64,000 nt of DNA. Source: Puffinus mauretanicus. Its lineage: Eukaryota > Chordata > Aves > Procellariiformes > Procellariidae. The stretch's first letter is position 1; each line of letters begins with the position of its first letter. The notes below the pieces were generated by a model. It was not told the origin of the DNA, searched no databases, and saw nothing but the letters and a program-made list of their open reading frames with translations. Location: contig JAJKFH010002315.1 in the NCBI GenBank assembly GCA_023333565.1, forward strand, positions 124,001 through 188,000. Direction: 5' to 3'. Below are positions 11,851 through 22,760 of the stretch, in pieces. A program made the translations under genes and the position numbers.

Positions 11851-14800
11851 GGAGGACGTGCGCACCAGCACAACGGCAGAACGCAGGAGCTCATCCCATG
11901 GAAGTAGCCAGGCTGCAAACCACGTCCTGGTGAGGAAGCTGTTACATCACTATTTAGAAAGCAACGCCTGCACCGGCAGTAGAGGAGAGGTAGTCTTAAT
12001 GACCCAGCATTAACGTTTCTAACAAGAGGTAACTCAGGCAACCCTAAATATACATAAGATCTGCTCTGGCAGATTTACATTTCCACTCTGCGTACCTTTT
12101 AGTAAACACTGACAGAGCAGCTTTCAACCTCAGACACTTCTGCTCAAGAAAATTACTAGGTTCCTGTGGACAGAGCCAGGCAAGGCTTAAAAACTGCTCC
12201 GTAAAGTGTTCTGAGGAAAACAGGCAATGAGGAGGTTGCATACCACTGGAATGGGCTGCATGCATGTTACACCACAGCACCTAAAGCAATCGTGTTGTCC
12301 TGTATATTTAACAAGTAAATATTTCTCTGCTTCCTCCAAGTTGAGCTTCTGGGAGACATCAGTCCAGCAGTCGTCGTGCAAGCCTCAGGCCACACTAACA
12401 CAAGTGCAGTAACAGCTTATTGGTTTGTAAGTTAACCTTCCTACTTTTCCCTGTTTATTTCCTTTGCTGGAAGATAAGTCAACATGCCAAACGGATTGTG
12501 CCGTTTATTATGCAACTGTTTGTCAGTTAATATTTGTGTTCCAGCGAGGCAAGGACCAGATAAGTGATGCCTCAGCAGCTGCTCTCCCTGCTGGAAACCA
12601 CAGCAGAGGGGCTGTAGAGGTACCCCCAAGCAGGTCACAGCATGGCTGCGACACCCTCAAGACTCGGCCAGTCTCCAGATCTCGGCTAAACCGTTCCAGC
12701 TCGCCCCTGCCTCCATGCACTCTTACTGTTCATGACTGGTACCTGCCACTATATACTTCTCTACCGCTATGGAACAGCACACACGTGTAAACACAGGCTT
12801 TCCAAATTTAGCCCTGCTTCTCCTTGCTCCCACCTCTCCTTCCATAGCACGAGAATAGTGGTGGCAATCTCTTCTGGCAGCAAGCAGAACTAAAAGGATT
12901 AATCTGCTACATCTCTGTAGAAGTACTTCAATAATTAAGAGGAGCAACTGCTGAACAAGATTAGCAACAGACTAGAACAAAATACAGTAAGCAATAGGGA
13001 CCTCTACAAAAGCACGCGCAAAGGTGTTACACCTGCCACCCCGACCATCCAGCATCCCAAAGTACATGCCTGCTGCTTCGCCCTCCGCTGATGTTCAAAA
13101 GGCATCAGCTGTTGATATTTCTTATTCCTTCTGCTCTCTCCTCCATCACATGCCACTGCTGCTCTTCCTTACACTCTCTCCAAATGCATTTTTGTATTGT
13201 TTTTTGCTAGACACCTCACTTTTGAAATGCATGAAGGAAGCCAGTATTGCTGAAAGGCTTCCCTGACACTGAGCGGTCAGGTCCCCAGAGGTCCCCAGAC
13301 GCGCTTCATGGCCACATCATCTCCCAGCTCTGGTTACAGCCACCGCATAGAGCGGCAGGTCTCCACAACAGGCACCTGCTGCTTGTTCTGGCTCAGGACC
13401 ACAGAGGGGAACACCTGCCTCAGGAGAAGAGCTGGGCAGGGAAGGGGGGAACAGGCACACCGTGTCCGGAGCTTCTTGGCAGGGAAGGCACATTCAACAA
13501 AGACAGGAGGTCAATATCTGACTGGCAGTCAGCAAAGCCACACGATCCACCACGCACTGGGATCACAGGCAGCCTGCACTGCGCAGCAGGAAACCCAGGA
13601 CAGACACAGGGCACCTGGAGCACCTACCTACCCCCCCTTCAGACTGAGCCCTGCTTTAGCAGGAGTCTGAAGACAGTGCGACACATTCCCATCGCATCCA
13701 TCGTGTCCCTGTGTCCCAGCAGCTATCCACACCCCTCTCCTCGGGGAGCTACAGGACAGCTGAACACCGACTGCTTCACGTTGGCTATTTCACAAGCGTT
13801 TGGGAACGGCTTCCCCTCCTTATGAGGGGGCACCCTGGTGCAGCGCGGTGCCCTCCTGCACAGCTGGTCTGGAAACAGATGCTGCCCGGGCTCCGGAGCA
13901 CAACGGTTCCTCTCCTCCACACCCTGCAGAGCCAAGACAGCTGCACACAGGCTACACAAACTGCAAGCACAGAGCAACAGATATATTTAAAATACAATAT
14001 GACCTAAATTTTACTTCTACAAAATGAAAATAGTAGCTCCAAGTGTCTTCCTCATGCATCACATTTCCTTTGTTTCCTCTTATATTTAGGACACAGGTTT
14101 TCTACCCTTCCCAGGAGGTTCAGGCACACAAGGGAAACACAAAGGGAACAGTGCACCAAAAAGCAACACCACAGCTAACAGGAGGAGATTTTCTTTAGAG
14201 TATTTAAAATTGTTTGCCAGGTAACATATTAGAACAGAAGAGCTGCAATTAAAAACCTGTGGGAGTTTCATTGCCCCACCACATTAGGGGCTGAGAAGAC
14301 TGTCCACTGGGGTCTTCCAACTCCTCAGGACTCCTGCAAAACTGCAGCAGCAGCACCTGATGCTCTTGGGTGAGTACATCACCGGGACGCAGATTTCCCC
14401 GCTTTCTCCTTCCCCTCTCTAGTCGTCTTGTATCAGTACTCCAGCTCTGCTCTCATCCCATCCTTACTCCTGCACATGTTAGTCCCCATTTTATTGAGTT
14501 AGGTCTTCAAAGAAATATCCTGGGTGTTATTTTTCTCAAAAGTATTTGGCAGCAGATGATACTAAGTTTTTCTTAAAACATGTGGATGCAAGAAGGGCCA
14601 TCGGAGCTCAGCTGTGCTCGTCCCAGGAAAACAGAAAAGCAGAAAAGGAGGAATCCAGCCGCTCTGGCCCAGAGGTCCCAGGTGCTTCAAGCTTTCAAGA
14701 TGCAGGATGGAAGTACCAAAGCACCCACATTCCCTCTTCTTCCACTGAATACATGCAAGAAAAGTAAATGTATCTGCATAAAGTCAATCCCACGCGAGAC

Positions 14801-17535
14801 CAGCTCTCTAGAGCGAAGGTTTCCCACCGTCCCATGGAAGCTGGTCCCTACCTGCCAGTCCCAGCAGAGCAAGGCCTCGCGCGGCGGCAGGCACCCGTCC
14901 CTCCTCCCCCTCCTGTGGGCGGGTGCCTCGGAGGAGCATCAGCATCATCACACCTGCAGCTCCGAGGCTGAGGGAAGGCGCAGGTGTGAAGGAGAGCCCA
15001 ACAGTGGGTTAGCAGGAGCTGCACCTCTGGGAATGGATTTGATGTCAAGTGTCAGCAAGTAAATTGCTATTGGCTTCTCAATAAGCAGCAGTAGTGAGCT
15101 AAGTGTTTCCCTGTGTTGTGCAGGCTCTCTCCGACTCAATACAGCAGTATTGACAGCACAATCACAGGGTAATCCAGGCTCCACTAATATCTCAGCACTT
15201 CCTCATTGAAAATACACTTTCCACTTGGACATCAGCCCATTAGCGCAGGCTCACATCGCAGGCGTCCCCCTGACCCGCCAGGACACGCAGCGGCACAGCC
15301 CCCAGCCGCTCCCCGGGGCACGGCCCAGAGGATCACAGAAAAGGGGCTCTTTTTGCAATGAGAAATCACCAATGGAAAAAGGATGAAAGGTAATCAAAAA
15401 GTCTTTATAACTCAAGTCTCTGTAGGTTCTGAAAAAAATTGGTATTTCCTTGCTAGACAGCAGAAGTTCATTCAGGGAATTAACTCTCCTCTTGCCTCCT
15501 ACGCTTCGTCTGTCATCCTTCCGTGCTATCTTATCTCTAAACTTAGACCACAGATTCCTCCAGGCAGAAGCCTCTCCTTTCATTCCTTGAAAACCAGAGA
15601 CCTGCTCCTGCACAGCAGAAATACCTACATTCTACTTCTGTACCACAGGGCAAGGGTGCTCCGGCGGATCATTAACACTCCTCTGCTGGCAAGGACACCC
15701 TCTGACAGACGCTGCGCTGGAAGTCCCCAGGCACTCGGGATGCCTTCACCTGGAGGAAGCCTCCAGAGCTCTCTGGCAGCCACCATCACAGCACAATGCA
15801 ACTCATTTTAACCATCTCTGCCACTATGCATGCGTGCGCTCTTGTACACATCTCTGATGTAAACGCTGATCTTGACTGCACTGATCGCATGAAGGACTCT
15901 CACTGAAAATTAGGTTGTTCATTTGTTTTGGATTATGTAATAAAAATGAACCAGTCCCAAATACATGGGAGTATTTCTTTTTGTCCTAATGTAGCATTGT
16001 CACCCACCAACCTCAAAACACAGCAAAAAAGTGGACAAGCATCCCTGTTTTACATGCTGTAACTGTGTTCCAAGTTCAACGTCATTGAAAAAGCAGGGCT
16101 GAAAGTGCCACAAGATCTCAATCAAGGTAGCGCTTCACCTGCAACAGCCAGACCGAAGTTTGCACCACAGCTCCCAGACTGAAGCATCACATCACACAGA
16201 CTGTTCCCAAAAAGGTTATGCTCTTTTTCCAAGAATACAAGCCACAACAGGAACTGGTAATTAGACACAAGCAGAAGTTGGTTGCAAGGCAGAAGTCTTA
16301 AGGAGTAGCATCAGAAAATACAAATTTTCCCTAAAACAGCTGCTCTAGAGCTGTAAGCAACACACAGAGCCCCAGGGGTTCGCCAGGAAGCTTTTAGGAC
16401 ACTCCGGTATAAGCAGCCACTGCCACGCGCATGGGAACTCCCGATGCTTTCACTGGGGAACGAGAGCCTTCACGTCACTTCAAAGCCGCTGGCGGTAAGA
16501 AAAGTCATCCACGCCACTAGGATATTTGGAAGAGTGGGAGGTAGAGGGAGGCAGGCAGAAGACGGCAGACCAAGATAAGTTTAAAAACAGCAGGCTTTAA
16601 TACGGTTAAAACACATACACGTCAAGAACACACAAAATACCTTAACCATTCATGCTTTAGCTTCTTGCTTAACTTATTACAAACGTACTAATTAGTTTAG
16701 CAATGCAAAGCACCTTGAACTAAATAACAAAAATGACAGTTTGTTCATTTGCAGGTATCTAATGTTACCAACAATGTGAAGACAAGATCAGAAAGTGAAA
16801 AGCAATAGAAAAAGCCTACTGGAGGATCCTCTCGGGTTGGACCAACCACCTCATGTGCTGCTAGGGCAGGTTTCCAAAGAGGCCTGCAGAGCTGCTCATG
16901 CCAGCAGCACAGATTCACCCACAACTCCCTACTCCAAATTCGGCCGGCACAGGCACGCGGCTCCACGTTCTACATTCAGAAGTTGCATTCATGTGGAAAG
17001 CTGGTGCCTCACAGCATGCAGCAAAGAAAATGCAGAATGGGTTGATACATTCAATTTAGCTTTAATCTATTTTGGTAACAATAACAGCAAAACAAGGAGG
17101 ACAGACACTTCAAGGAATGCCAGCCACACAGCAGCCACCCAGGGCCTCCTGCCACCCCCCACAACTTTTCCTAAAGACCGTGCCACAATGATTTCACTGC
17201 CATTGCTGCCATAGAAAACAAGTTAATCTAAGAGTGTCTTTCACGTTTTGCAACCACATCCTGAGATGCCTGGCACAATGCCAGGCCCTTGCCAAAACAA
17301 CTAACTTCTGTTGTGTCCTAGCACCGACAAGCAGCATCTTCCACCTCACCAAGGACATAACAGCATCAAGTAAGAGAAGAACAGCAGATAAACACCGAGA
17401 TGTGAAGCACTTCCAACGGCAGTGCATCCCACGACCCAGTTCCCAGCCGGCACAGCGCCGTGCTTTCCCGCTGGACACAGTACGCTGCAACAAAGAGGCG
17501 AGTGGAAGCGTTTGGAGGAGAACCCCTCCGGCACA
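11851..17535. other. Non-coding sequence, no gene recognised
   Basis: Both strands were read without finding an exon or repeat family. Long frames at 13247-13825 (+) and 14580-15062 (+) show no recognisable domain. A candidate conserved element at 15010-15215 is listed separately. There is an A-rich, T-poor bias on the + strand in stretches such as 12950-13010 and 16250-16340. Confidence 0.5.
15010..15215. promoter_or_regulatory. Candidate conserved non-coding element
   Basis: This block lacks repeat character and CpG. It contains TALE-type sites (TGTCAG near 15049, TTGACAG near 15150), an ATTGGC/CCAAT-type site near 15070, an AATAAGC stretch and several TCA/TGA half-sites in dense order. 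It reads like amniote conserved enhancers, but conservation cannot be tested here. Confidence 0.25.
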
Positions 17536-17539
17536 GCCG

Positions 17540-17770
17540 CGCTAACGTTAAATTGCCAGGATTATGAAGGCAAGGTCAGGGAGCCTTCTGTTGTAGATAG
17601 GGAAGGTTATTCAGTCTGGAGTCAGATGAGGACCAGATATCTGGTTAGGAAGAGGTTAACGCTGCTTCAGCCTGCAATCTGATAAATGGCTCTGCAGAAA
17701 GCAGGTTCTCTCACTTTGAGATATGATGTCACTAACCTTTATTGATCCACAATCAGAGAACTTTGCTTAT
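17540..17770. promoter_or_regulatory. Candidate conserved non-coding element
   Basis: The block is balanced in base composition and free of simple repeats. It holds GATA-like sites in both orientations (agatatctgg near 17635, tctgataaatgg near 17680, gatatgatgtc near 17720), a GGTTAACG site near 17655 and an AACCTTTATTGATCC stretch near 17735. The clustered GATA/CDX-like motifs suggest an enhancer. This is motif reading only. Confidence 0.28.
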
Positions 17771-19261
17771 CTCTCTCCTGTGATATGCTGCCCTCCTGTA
17801 CTCAACTAGTGTTTAATACACTGCTGGGCATCTTGCACTCTTTATAGCTCACACCACACCTCCGCCAGGCCACGGGGGACAATATTTTACAGGCTGCGCC
17901 AGCCCAGCTAGCTTGAGGGATAAGACACAGGCATGCATCCACCCCACCAGCTCCTGCACTGGGAACCTGCATTTCAGAGAAATATTATACACCTATATTG
18001 GAATACCTCATGAAAAGAGGGGGCAAACAGTGCAGCTGTGGTCCAACGTGGTCTTACAGCCTCATGTACGGTAGCGGGTCTTCAGTCTGAACCCGAGGTG
18101 AGCAGGGCCTTCTGAAGTTACTGTTCCTGTGGGAGTGTTTATTTTTACCCAACTTTTGCTCTTTTACAAAAATGACACTTTACTTTTAGCCTCAACTTCC
18201 TTTTTAATATTTGAGCTGAAACATGAAGTTAGGTGACTAATACAAGAACTATAAATTAACCATTTATTCTTTCATGACAGCAAAGCATTTGCTGTTAACT
18301 GTATGCACCAAATCCCGTATTTTTTCTTTCAAATATACTAGTGATGCCGGAAAACAGCTGAATAACCAGGTAGTGGAATCTGTAACTTAAACAATTAGAT
18401 CAGCCATGCATAGAGACAACCGAAGAGGAGCTTCAGAGAGTCTCAACACCAGCAGGCAACCCTATATGCTGTTTTTCTGCTAGATAATACACAAAGAAGT
18501 TGCCTGTGAACTACTCATGTGCATTTCTGGGTTTTTATTTAGCTGTACCCTTACAGGAGAAAAGCCTGTGCATCAGTGGGGACAGACCCGTGAAAAGCTC
18601 CCTCCGCACAGCACGCGGCAGGGGCAGGATGGCAGAGCCCCCGAGGAGCAGCGCCCGCACCCCGGCACCAGCTGTGCCCCCCCAGGGCCCCGCCAGCCTG
18701 GGCTGGAAAAGGATCGGACACCGTGGCAAAGCGCGGGAGGTGTGGAAAGACCTTTACACCGTAAGAGTGCAAAAATCCTGAGGTTACAAGAAATGAGAGC
18801 GTAAGGCAGAGAAAAGGCCAAGAACAAGACAGAGGTATTTAAAAGCAAAAAATGGTAGAAAGAAGTAAATTGGGTGCTCCTGCCTCATACTACCAACACC
18901 AAAGCGATACTCACTCACACTGCAAGGCAACTCACTCATGATGGGAAACTCCATGCCGCCAGCCACCCCTGACGCCAAGAGATCATACATGCTCAAAACC
19001 ATATTGGAGGTACTTGGAGAGGCGGCGTAAAACATCTCAAGATTTGGTTTGAAGGTTCTGTGAACCTTTCTGTTTCAATGGATAATCAGTCTTGTAAAGC
19101 TTTGGAAAAGAAGAGACAGAGTGGTAAGTTTTCCAACATACAGATGATTTTTATAAACAGCTGTGACCTATTTTACTCATTACCCACCAAGACAAAAAAT
19201 TGCACTCTTGTATCACTGCAGGACAAGTTTTAGGTTAGGAGTTAAGGTTTTCCCTCTGTTG
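17771..19261. other. Non-coding sequence, no gene recognised
   Basis: Nothing is recognised apart from a GC-rich stretch at about 18590-18740, whose overlapping frames on both strands are compositional. No repeats longer than simple short runs. Confidence 0.5.
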
Positions 19262-19395
19262 ACTACAAGGGATGAAGCACTGGCACAGGCTGCCTAGTGC
19301 AAGATCATAAGGACAGTCAGCCATGGTCTCAGCAACATCACTCTCTTGGAACAGCAAGAGTCCCCTTCCAGACCTGTGCTTCTATGACTATAAAT
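19262..19395 (+). mobile_element. Decayed CR1 LINE 3' fragment
   Basis: The phrase gcactggcacaggctgccta (19278-19297) corresponds to the well-known CR1 'gcattggaacaggctgccca' block. The segment ends with gtccccttccagacctgtgc then ttctatgact, matching the CR1 terminus. The roughly 80 bases between are poorly matched and shortened, so the copy has an internal deletion or heavy divergence. Sense orientation. Confidence 0.62.
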
Positions 19396-20420
19396 ACACT
19401 GCTATGCAGACAGGTCAGAGAAGAAGAGAATTAGGAAGAAATGTCCACTTTGCACAGGTCAAATTACTACAAATTACTGTTCTGATGCAGTCTAGTGATT
19501 CTTATAGTTTCAGACATGCACTGAACTTTCTTTTTTTAATTAAAGGTCTTTTGAACCACGTGCTTCTTAAAATAGTAAATTATACCCTTCTCCAATTTGT
19601 GGAAATAAATTAGGAATGCTGTCCGAATTACCAACCTGGGCAGAGAGTACAAAAATCCCAAACTTAAGATTTCCTGCAACTCAAGAGACATTTGAATTAG
19701 AGGTTTTAGACTGTAAACCGTTAATACTCCTGCTCAGTTGTTAAGTTCACGTACAGAGCGCTAAATATTTCAGGATCCAAAGAAGGAGATACGCAAGGGC
19801 CGGTGGCCGAGCCGCGCTCTGTCCCTTTGACAGTGCAGAGAAATCACCACCGACCCACCAGGAAAATGCTTCAGCTGATGCTGATCCTAAAAGCAAACCT
19901 GGATAGCCACAGAGGTGCTGCTAATGAATGGTTTTCATCCCGGTGCTGTCTCTCCCTGTCAAGTGCCATGCAATATTTATGATGGAAGTCACCTCGGGGT
20001 GACTCCCCGCTCTGCAGAGAGCTGTGGACAGCAGCTCCAGCCTTGGCCAACAGAAGAAATGTGTGGAAAAACAAGCTGAATCCCTGGTCTGTTATCTTCA
20101 CCAGCTAAAATGAGTGAGGAATTATCTGCCATCCACAAAGTCTCACAAACCCTTTAGTCCAACCCCGGACCGCGGGACCCCGAGCTGCGGCCAGGAGGGA
20201 GCGCAGGGAATTGGGTCCCCGCGAAGCAACAGGAGGTCAGGGAGATGCTCCCACCCAGGTCGAGGAGATGCTCCCGGTCTCACACCGCAGAGGCACGACC
20301 CAAGGGCTGGAGCCAGCCTGGATCTCCTGCAGGGTCTTCCCTGGGCACTGGTGCTTTTTGGCCACACCACCCTGCACCCTGGGGACCGGGGATTAGCACT
20401 GCTGAGGCAGGCCGAGCATG

Positions 20421-20485
20421 CGCTACCTTCAATTACATCGAGCAATTACCTTAAAGCAATTACATCAGCACTTGGGGTGCTGAAT
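20421..20485. promoter_or_regulatory. Triple CAATTAC homeodomain-site cluster
   Basis: CAATTAC occurs three times within 35 bases, at 20430-20436, 20443-20449 and 20458-20464 (spacings 13 and 15). Two copies continue into ACATC. ATTA cores are homeodomain-binding sites. Regular repetition on one strand suggests either a regulatory array or a decayed tandem repeat with a unit of about 14 bases. Flanks are C-rich to the left. Confidence 0.4.
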
Positions 20486-20517
20486 TGCCCTTTCCTGTAC
20501 TGACCACACAACAAGAG

Positions 20518-21012
20518 TCAGCAGCGCACCGCTTCCAGAGAACACCTTTGCTGCTTCAGGCTGTCTGCTACGGAGGTAACTGAATGGTCACGAGCTGCTG
20601 AAACGAAGTTCGCATCTTCAGTTGGAGAGAGCAAAAAACCCCAAGCAAACCCTGAAAACTTATTTAGAAACAGTAGAGAAACCTTGTTCCAACCTGCCCT
20701 TGCCTCAGGCACTGGCATCATCAGGTGTGAACAGGATTCAAATATCTCAAATAATACACAAAGGATTGAGTCAGCTTCAACCTTTTTAACATCATCTTTT
20801 TTGAGGATCTGGTCAACACTGAAGATTTTCTTCAGCTTTTCCACTGCCGCTATTTCAGTAATGCTTACATCTCTTCCAACCAGGGGAAGCAACCTGGTGC
20901 CCGAGAGGCTGCTTTTCTTTACCTTCACCATCGCTACTCGCAGTGTGCGTTGAGCTACCAGCAATGTAAAGAAAGCATTCAGACAGTTCGACTGCTCAGA
21001 TGTTTCCTCCAC
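20518..21012 (-). other. Unassigned 164-codon open frame
   Basis: The frame is uninterrupted for 164 codons in DNA of ordinary composition. Its middle (residues about 36-80: a run with charged Lys/Asp/Glu and regular hydrophobics, including VEKLKKIFSVDQILKKDD) is more protein-like than any other frame in the window. I recognise no domain and see no clear flanking splice signals or promoter. It may be a chance ORF, a decayed retroposed coding fragment, or an lncRNA exon. I do not call it a gene. Confidence 0.15.
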
Positions 21013-22555
21013 GAAAAAGCTTTTGGTGTAAATATATCCTGCTGCAGTTCAGCATCTCCACTCCACTCCATTACAGACTCAGCAAATCCCTGCCAAAACA
21101 GCAGTACTTGGAATAGTTACAACTTTTAATGTACATCCTATATGATAACTTCACAACATCAGGGAAAATACAATTCGATATAGCTAGCACAGAGGTGGCC
21201 AGATAAATAACTTAATTTCTGGATGATACATCTTTTAGCATGTTCCAGGGCAGTCTGAAGGAGCTGTCTCATACCAGTCTCAGCTACTAATTCCTACCAA
21301 GGTATTTCTGGAAACTGGATCTGCCTCAAAACAGGGCGCTGCTGGATGCCCAACAGAAGAGACACCACCACCGAGAGCACTCTGCACAAGCTTAGGATAA
21401 AAAAATTATAATACTATGGGCACATCTTCACCAGCCTAGCACTTCTATAGCAGTGAGTACCCTCACCCCACTGGATTTAACAAAAGGAGGAAATTTTTTT
21501 TTTTTTTTTTTTTTTTAAAATCCCTTCACCGCAAGACCCTGGGTCCTCTGCTCCAGCTACCAGACCACTCTGTACATGAATTCCCGGACACATCCCTGCT
21601 TCGAGCCCTGCAAACCCAGCAACGACGCTGTGCTTGCAGCCATTCCCCCACCCCAATAAAAGCCTGAATTGAACCAAAGGGGCTGACAGAAGCTGCGGTC
21701 AGGTTGAGTCGGCAGGAGCCCAGGCTGTGCCCCAAGAGGCAGAGTAGGAAGGTGAGGGCTTTTCCTTTTCTTTATTTAAAAGGTGCTGCTGGAGGTAGAA
21801 ACACATGAAAGTCTGTGTAGGACAAGGGAAGGAATTATCCCTCCCATTGATTTTCGCTCTGGGGTATTAGAAAGAACACAGCATTTATCTGGAGATTTCT
21901 TCCCAAAGCTAACTACGGACTTTCAAACGTAAATGAGACTTGAAAGGGGCTTATCGGGCAAGGATCTGCTGAAACCACACCGGAACATGGGAGCCCCGGC
22001 GGGAGCTCTCTGATCCTTCGTCCCCCTCAGACAGCTGAAAGCCTGCTCTCGTCCCCAGCCTCAAACAGGCAGCCGAGGGGGCATAGCCAGGGAAGGCAGC
22101 GGGGCAAGAGCTGCAGGACAGCGGGGTTCCCTGCATCCCTCCTCTCCCAGCAAGCATCCCTTCAGACCTGCCCGCCTCTGCCGCAGAGGCCTGCGAGGCC
22201 CCTTCTGCAGGGCCATGACCCCGACGGCATCGGGACGTGACAGCATCGGCCGCCCTGTGCTGTGAAAGGCAGTCGGAGGGCTGGGGGCAGAGCGTCCCAG
22301 CTAGGGCTGGACGCAGCCCAGGGGCATGGGCTCACTGCCCCTCTAAACTGTCTCCATCCTCCAGCAGCCAAGGCTACGCCCTGGAACTGCGGCAGGACAA
22401 ACCCTGAGCTGGAGAAACCCTTCTGCAGGAGTCCCAAACACGTAACCGCCTTACTGCTGCCCCAAAAGCTGTTCCCGGAGCCTCCTCTGCCCCGCGCGGG
22501 CTCTGGCTGCCACGCCACAGCCCGGCTCGCTGGGAAAAACCTCTGAAGCTTCGTC
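21013..22555. other. Non-coding sequence, no gene recognised
   Basis: No recognisable features except the poly(T) tract at 21494-21516 and a moderately CpG-containing GC-rich stretch near 22000-22550. Confidence 0.5.
21494..21516. repeat. Poly(T) tract, 23 bases
   Basis: An uninterrupted run of 23 T followed by AAAA. It could be the reverse-strand A-tail of a retroposed sequence, but I recognise no retroposed body in the adjacent 21517-21760 stretch. Confidence 0.95.
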
Positions 22556-22559
22556 TCCC

Positions 22560-22760
22560 GTCCGCTGTCTTTCCCAGGTTGTAATTGGTGAGGCAGGAGA
22601 TTAGAAATATCGGCAGCCTCTAAGTAAGACTTTAATTTACTGGCAGATCAATAGCGCTAGGGTTATATTGGCAAAGTGTCTACAACTCTATTGACTCACG
22701 CAATTCCTCTTATCAATTTATCAGAAATCTGGAAGCCAGAAGATATTGTTTGAAGAAAAA
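22560..22760. promoter_or_regulatory. Candidate conserved non-coding element
   Basis: A repeat-free, AT-balanced block directly follows a GC-rich patch. It contains TGTAATTGG (about 22579), a TTTAATTTACTG stretch (about 22631), GGCAGATCAATAGCG (about 22642), and a TTATCAATTTATCAG stretch (about 22711). Homeodomain, SOX-like and GATA-like cores are dense. Conserved enhancer is a guess from texture and motifs. Confidence 0.28.

Noticed and set aside
16795..16900. Possible retroelement fragment (gggttggaccaaccacc)
   Set aside because: A single word resembling CR1 with no supporting order of blocks.
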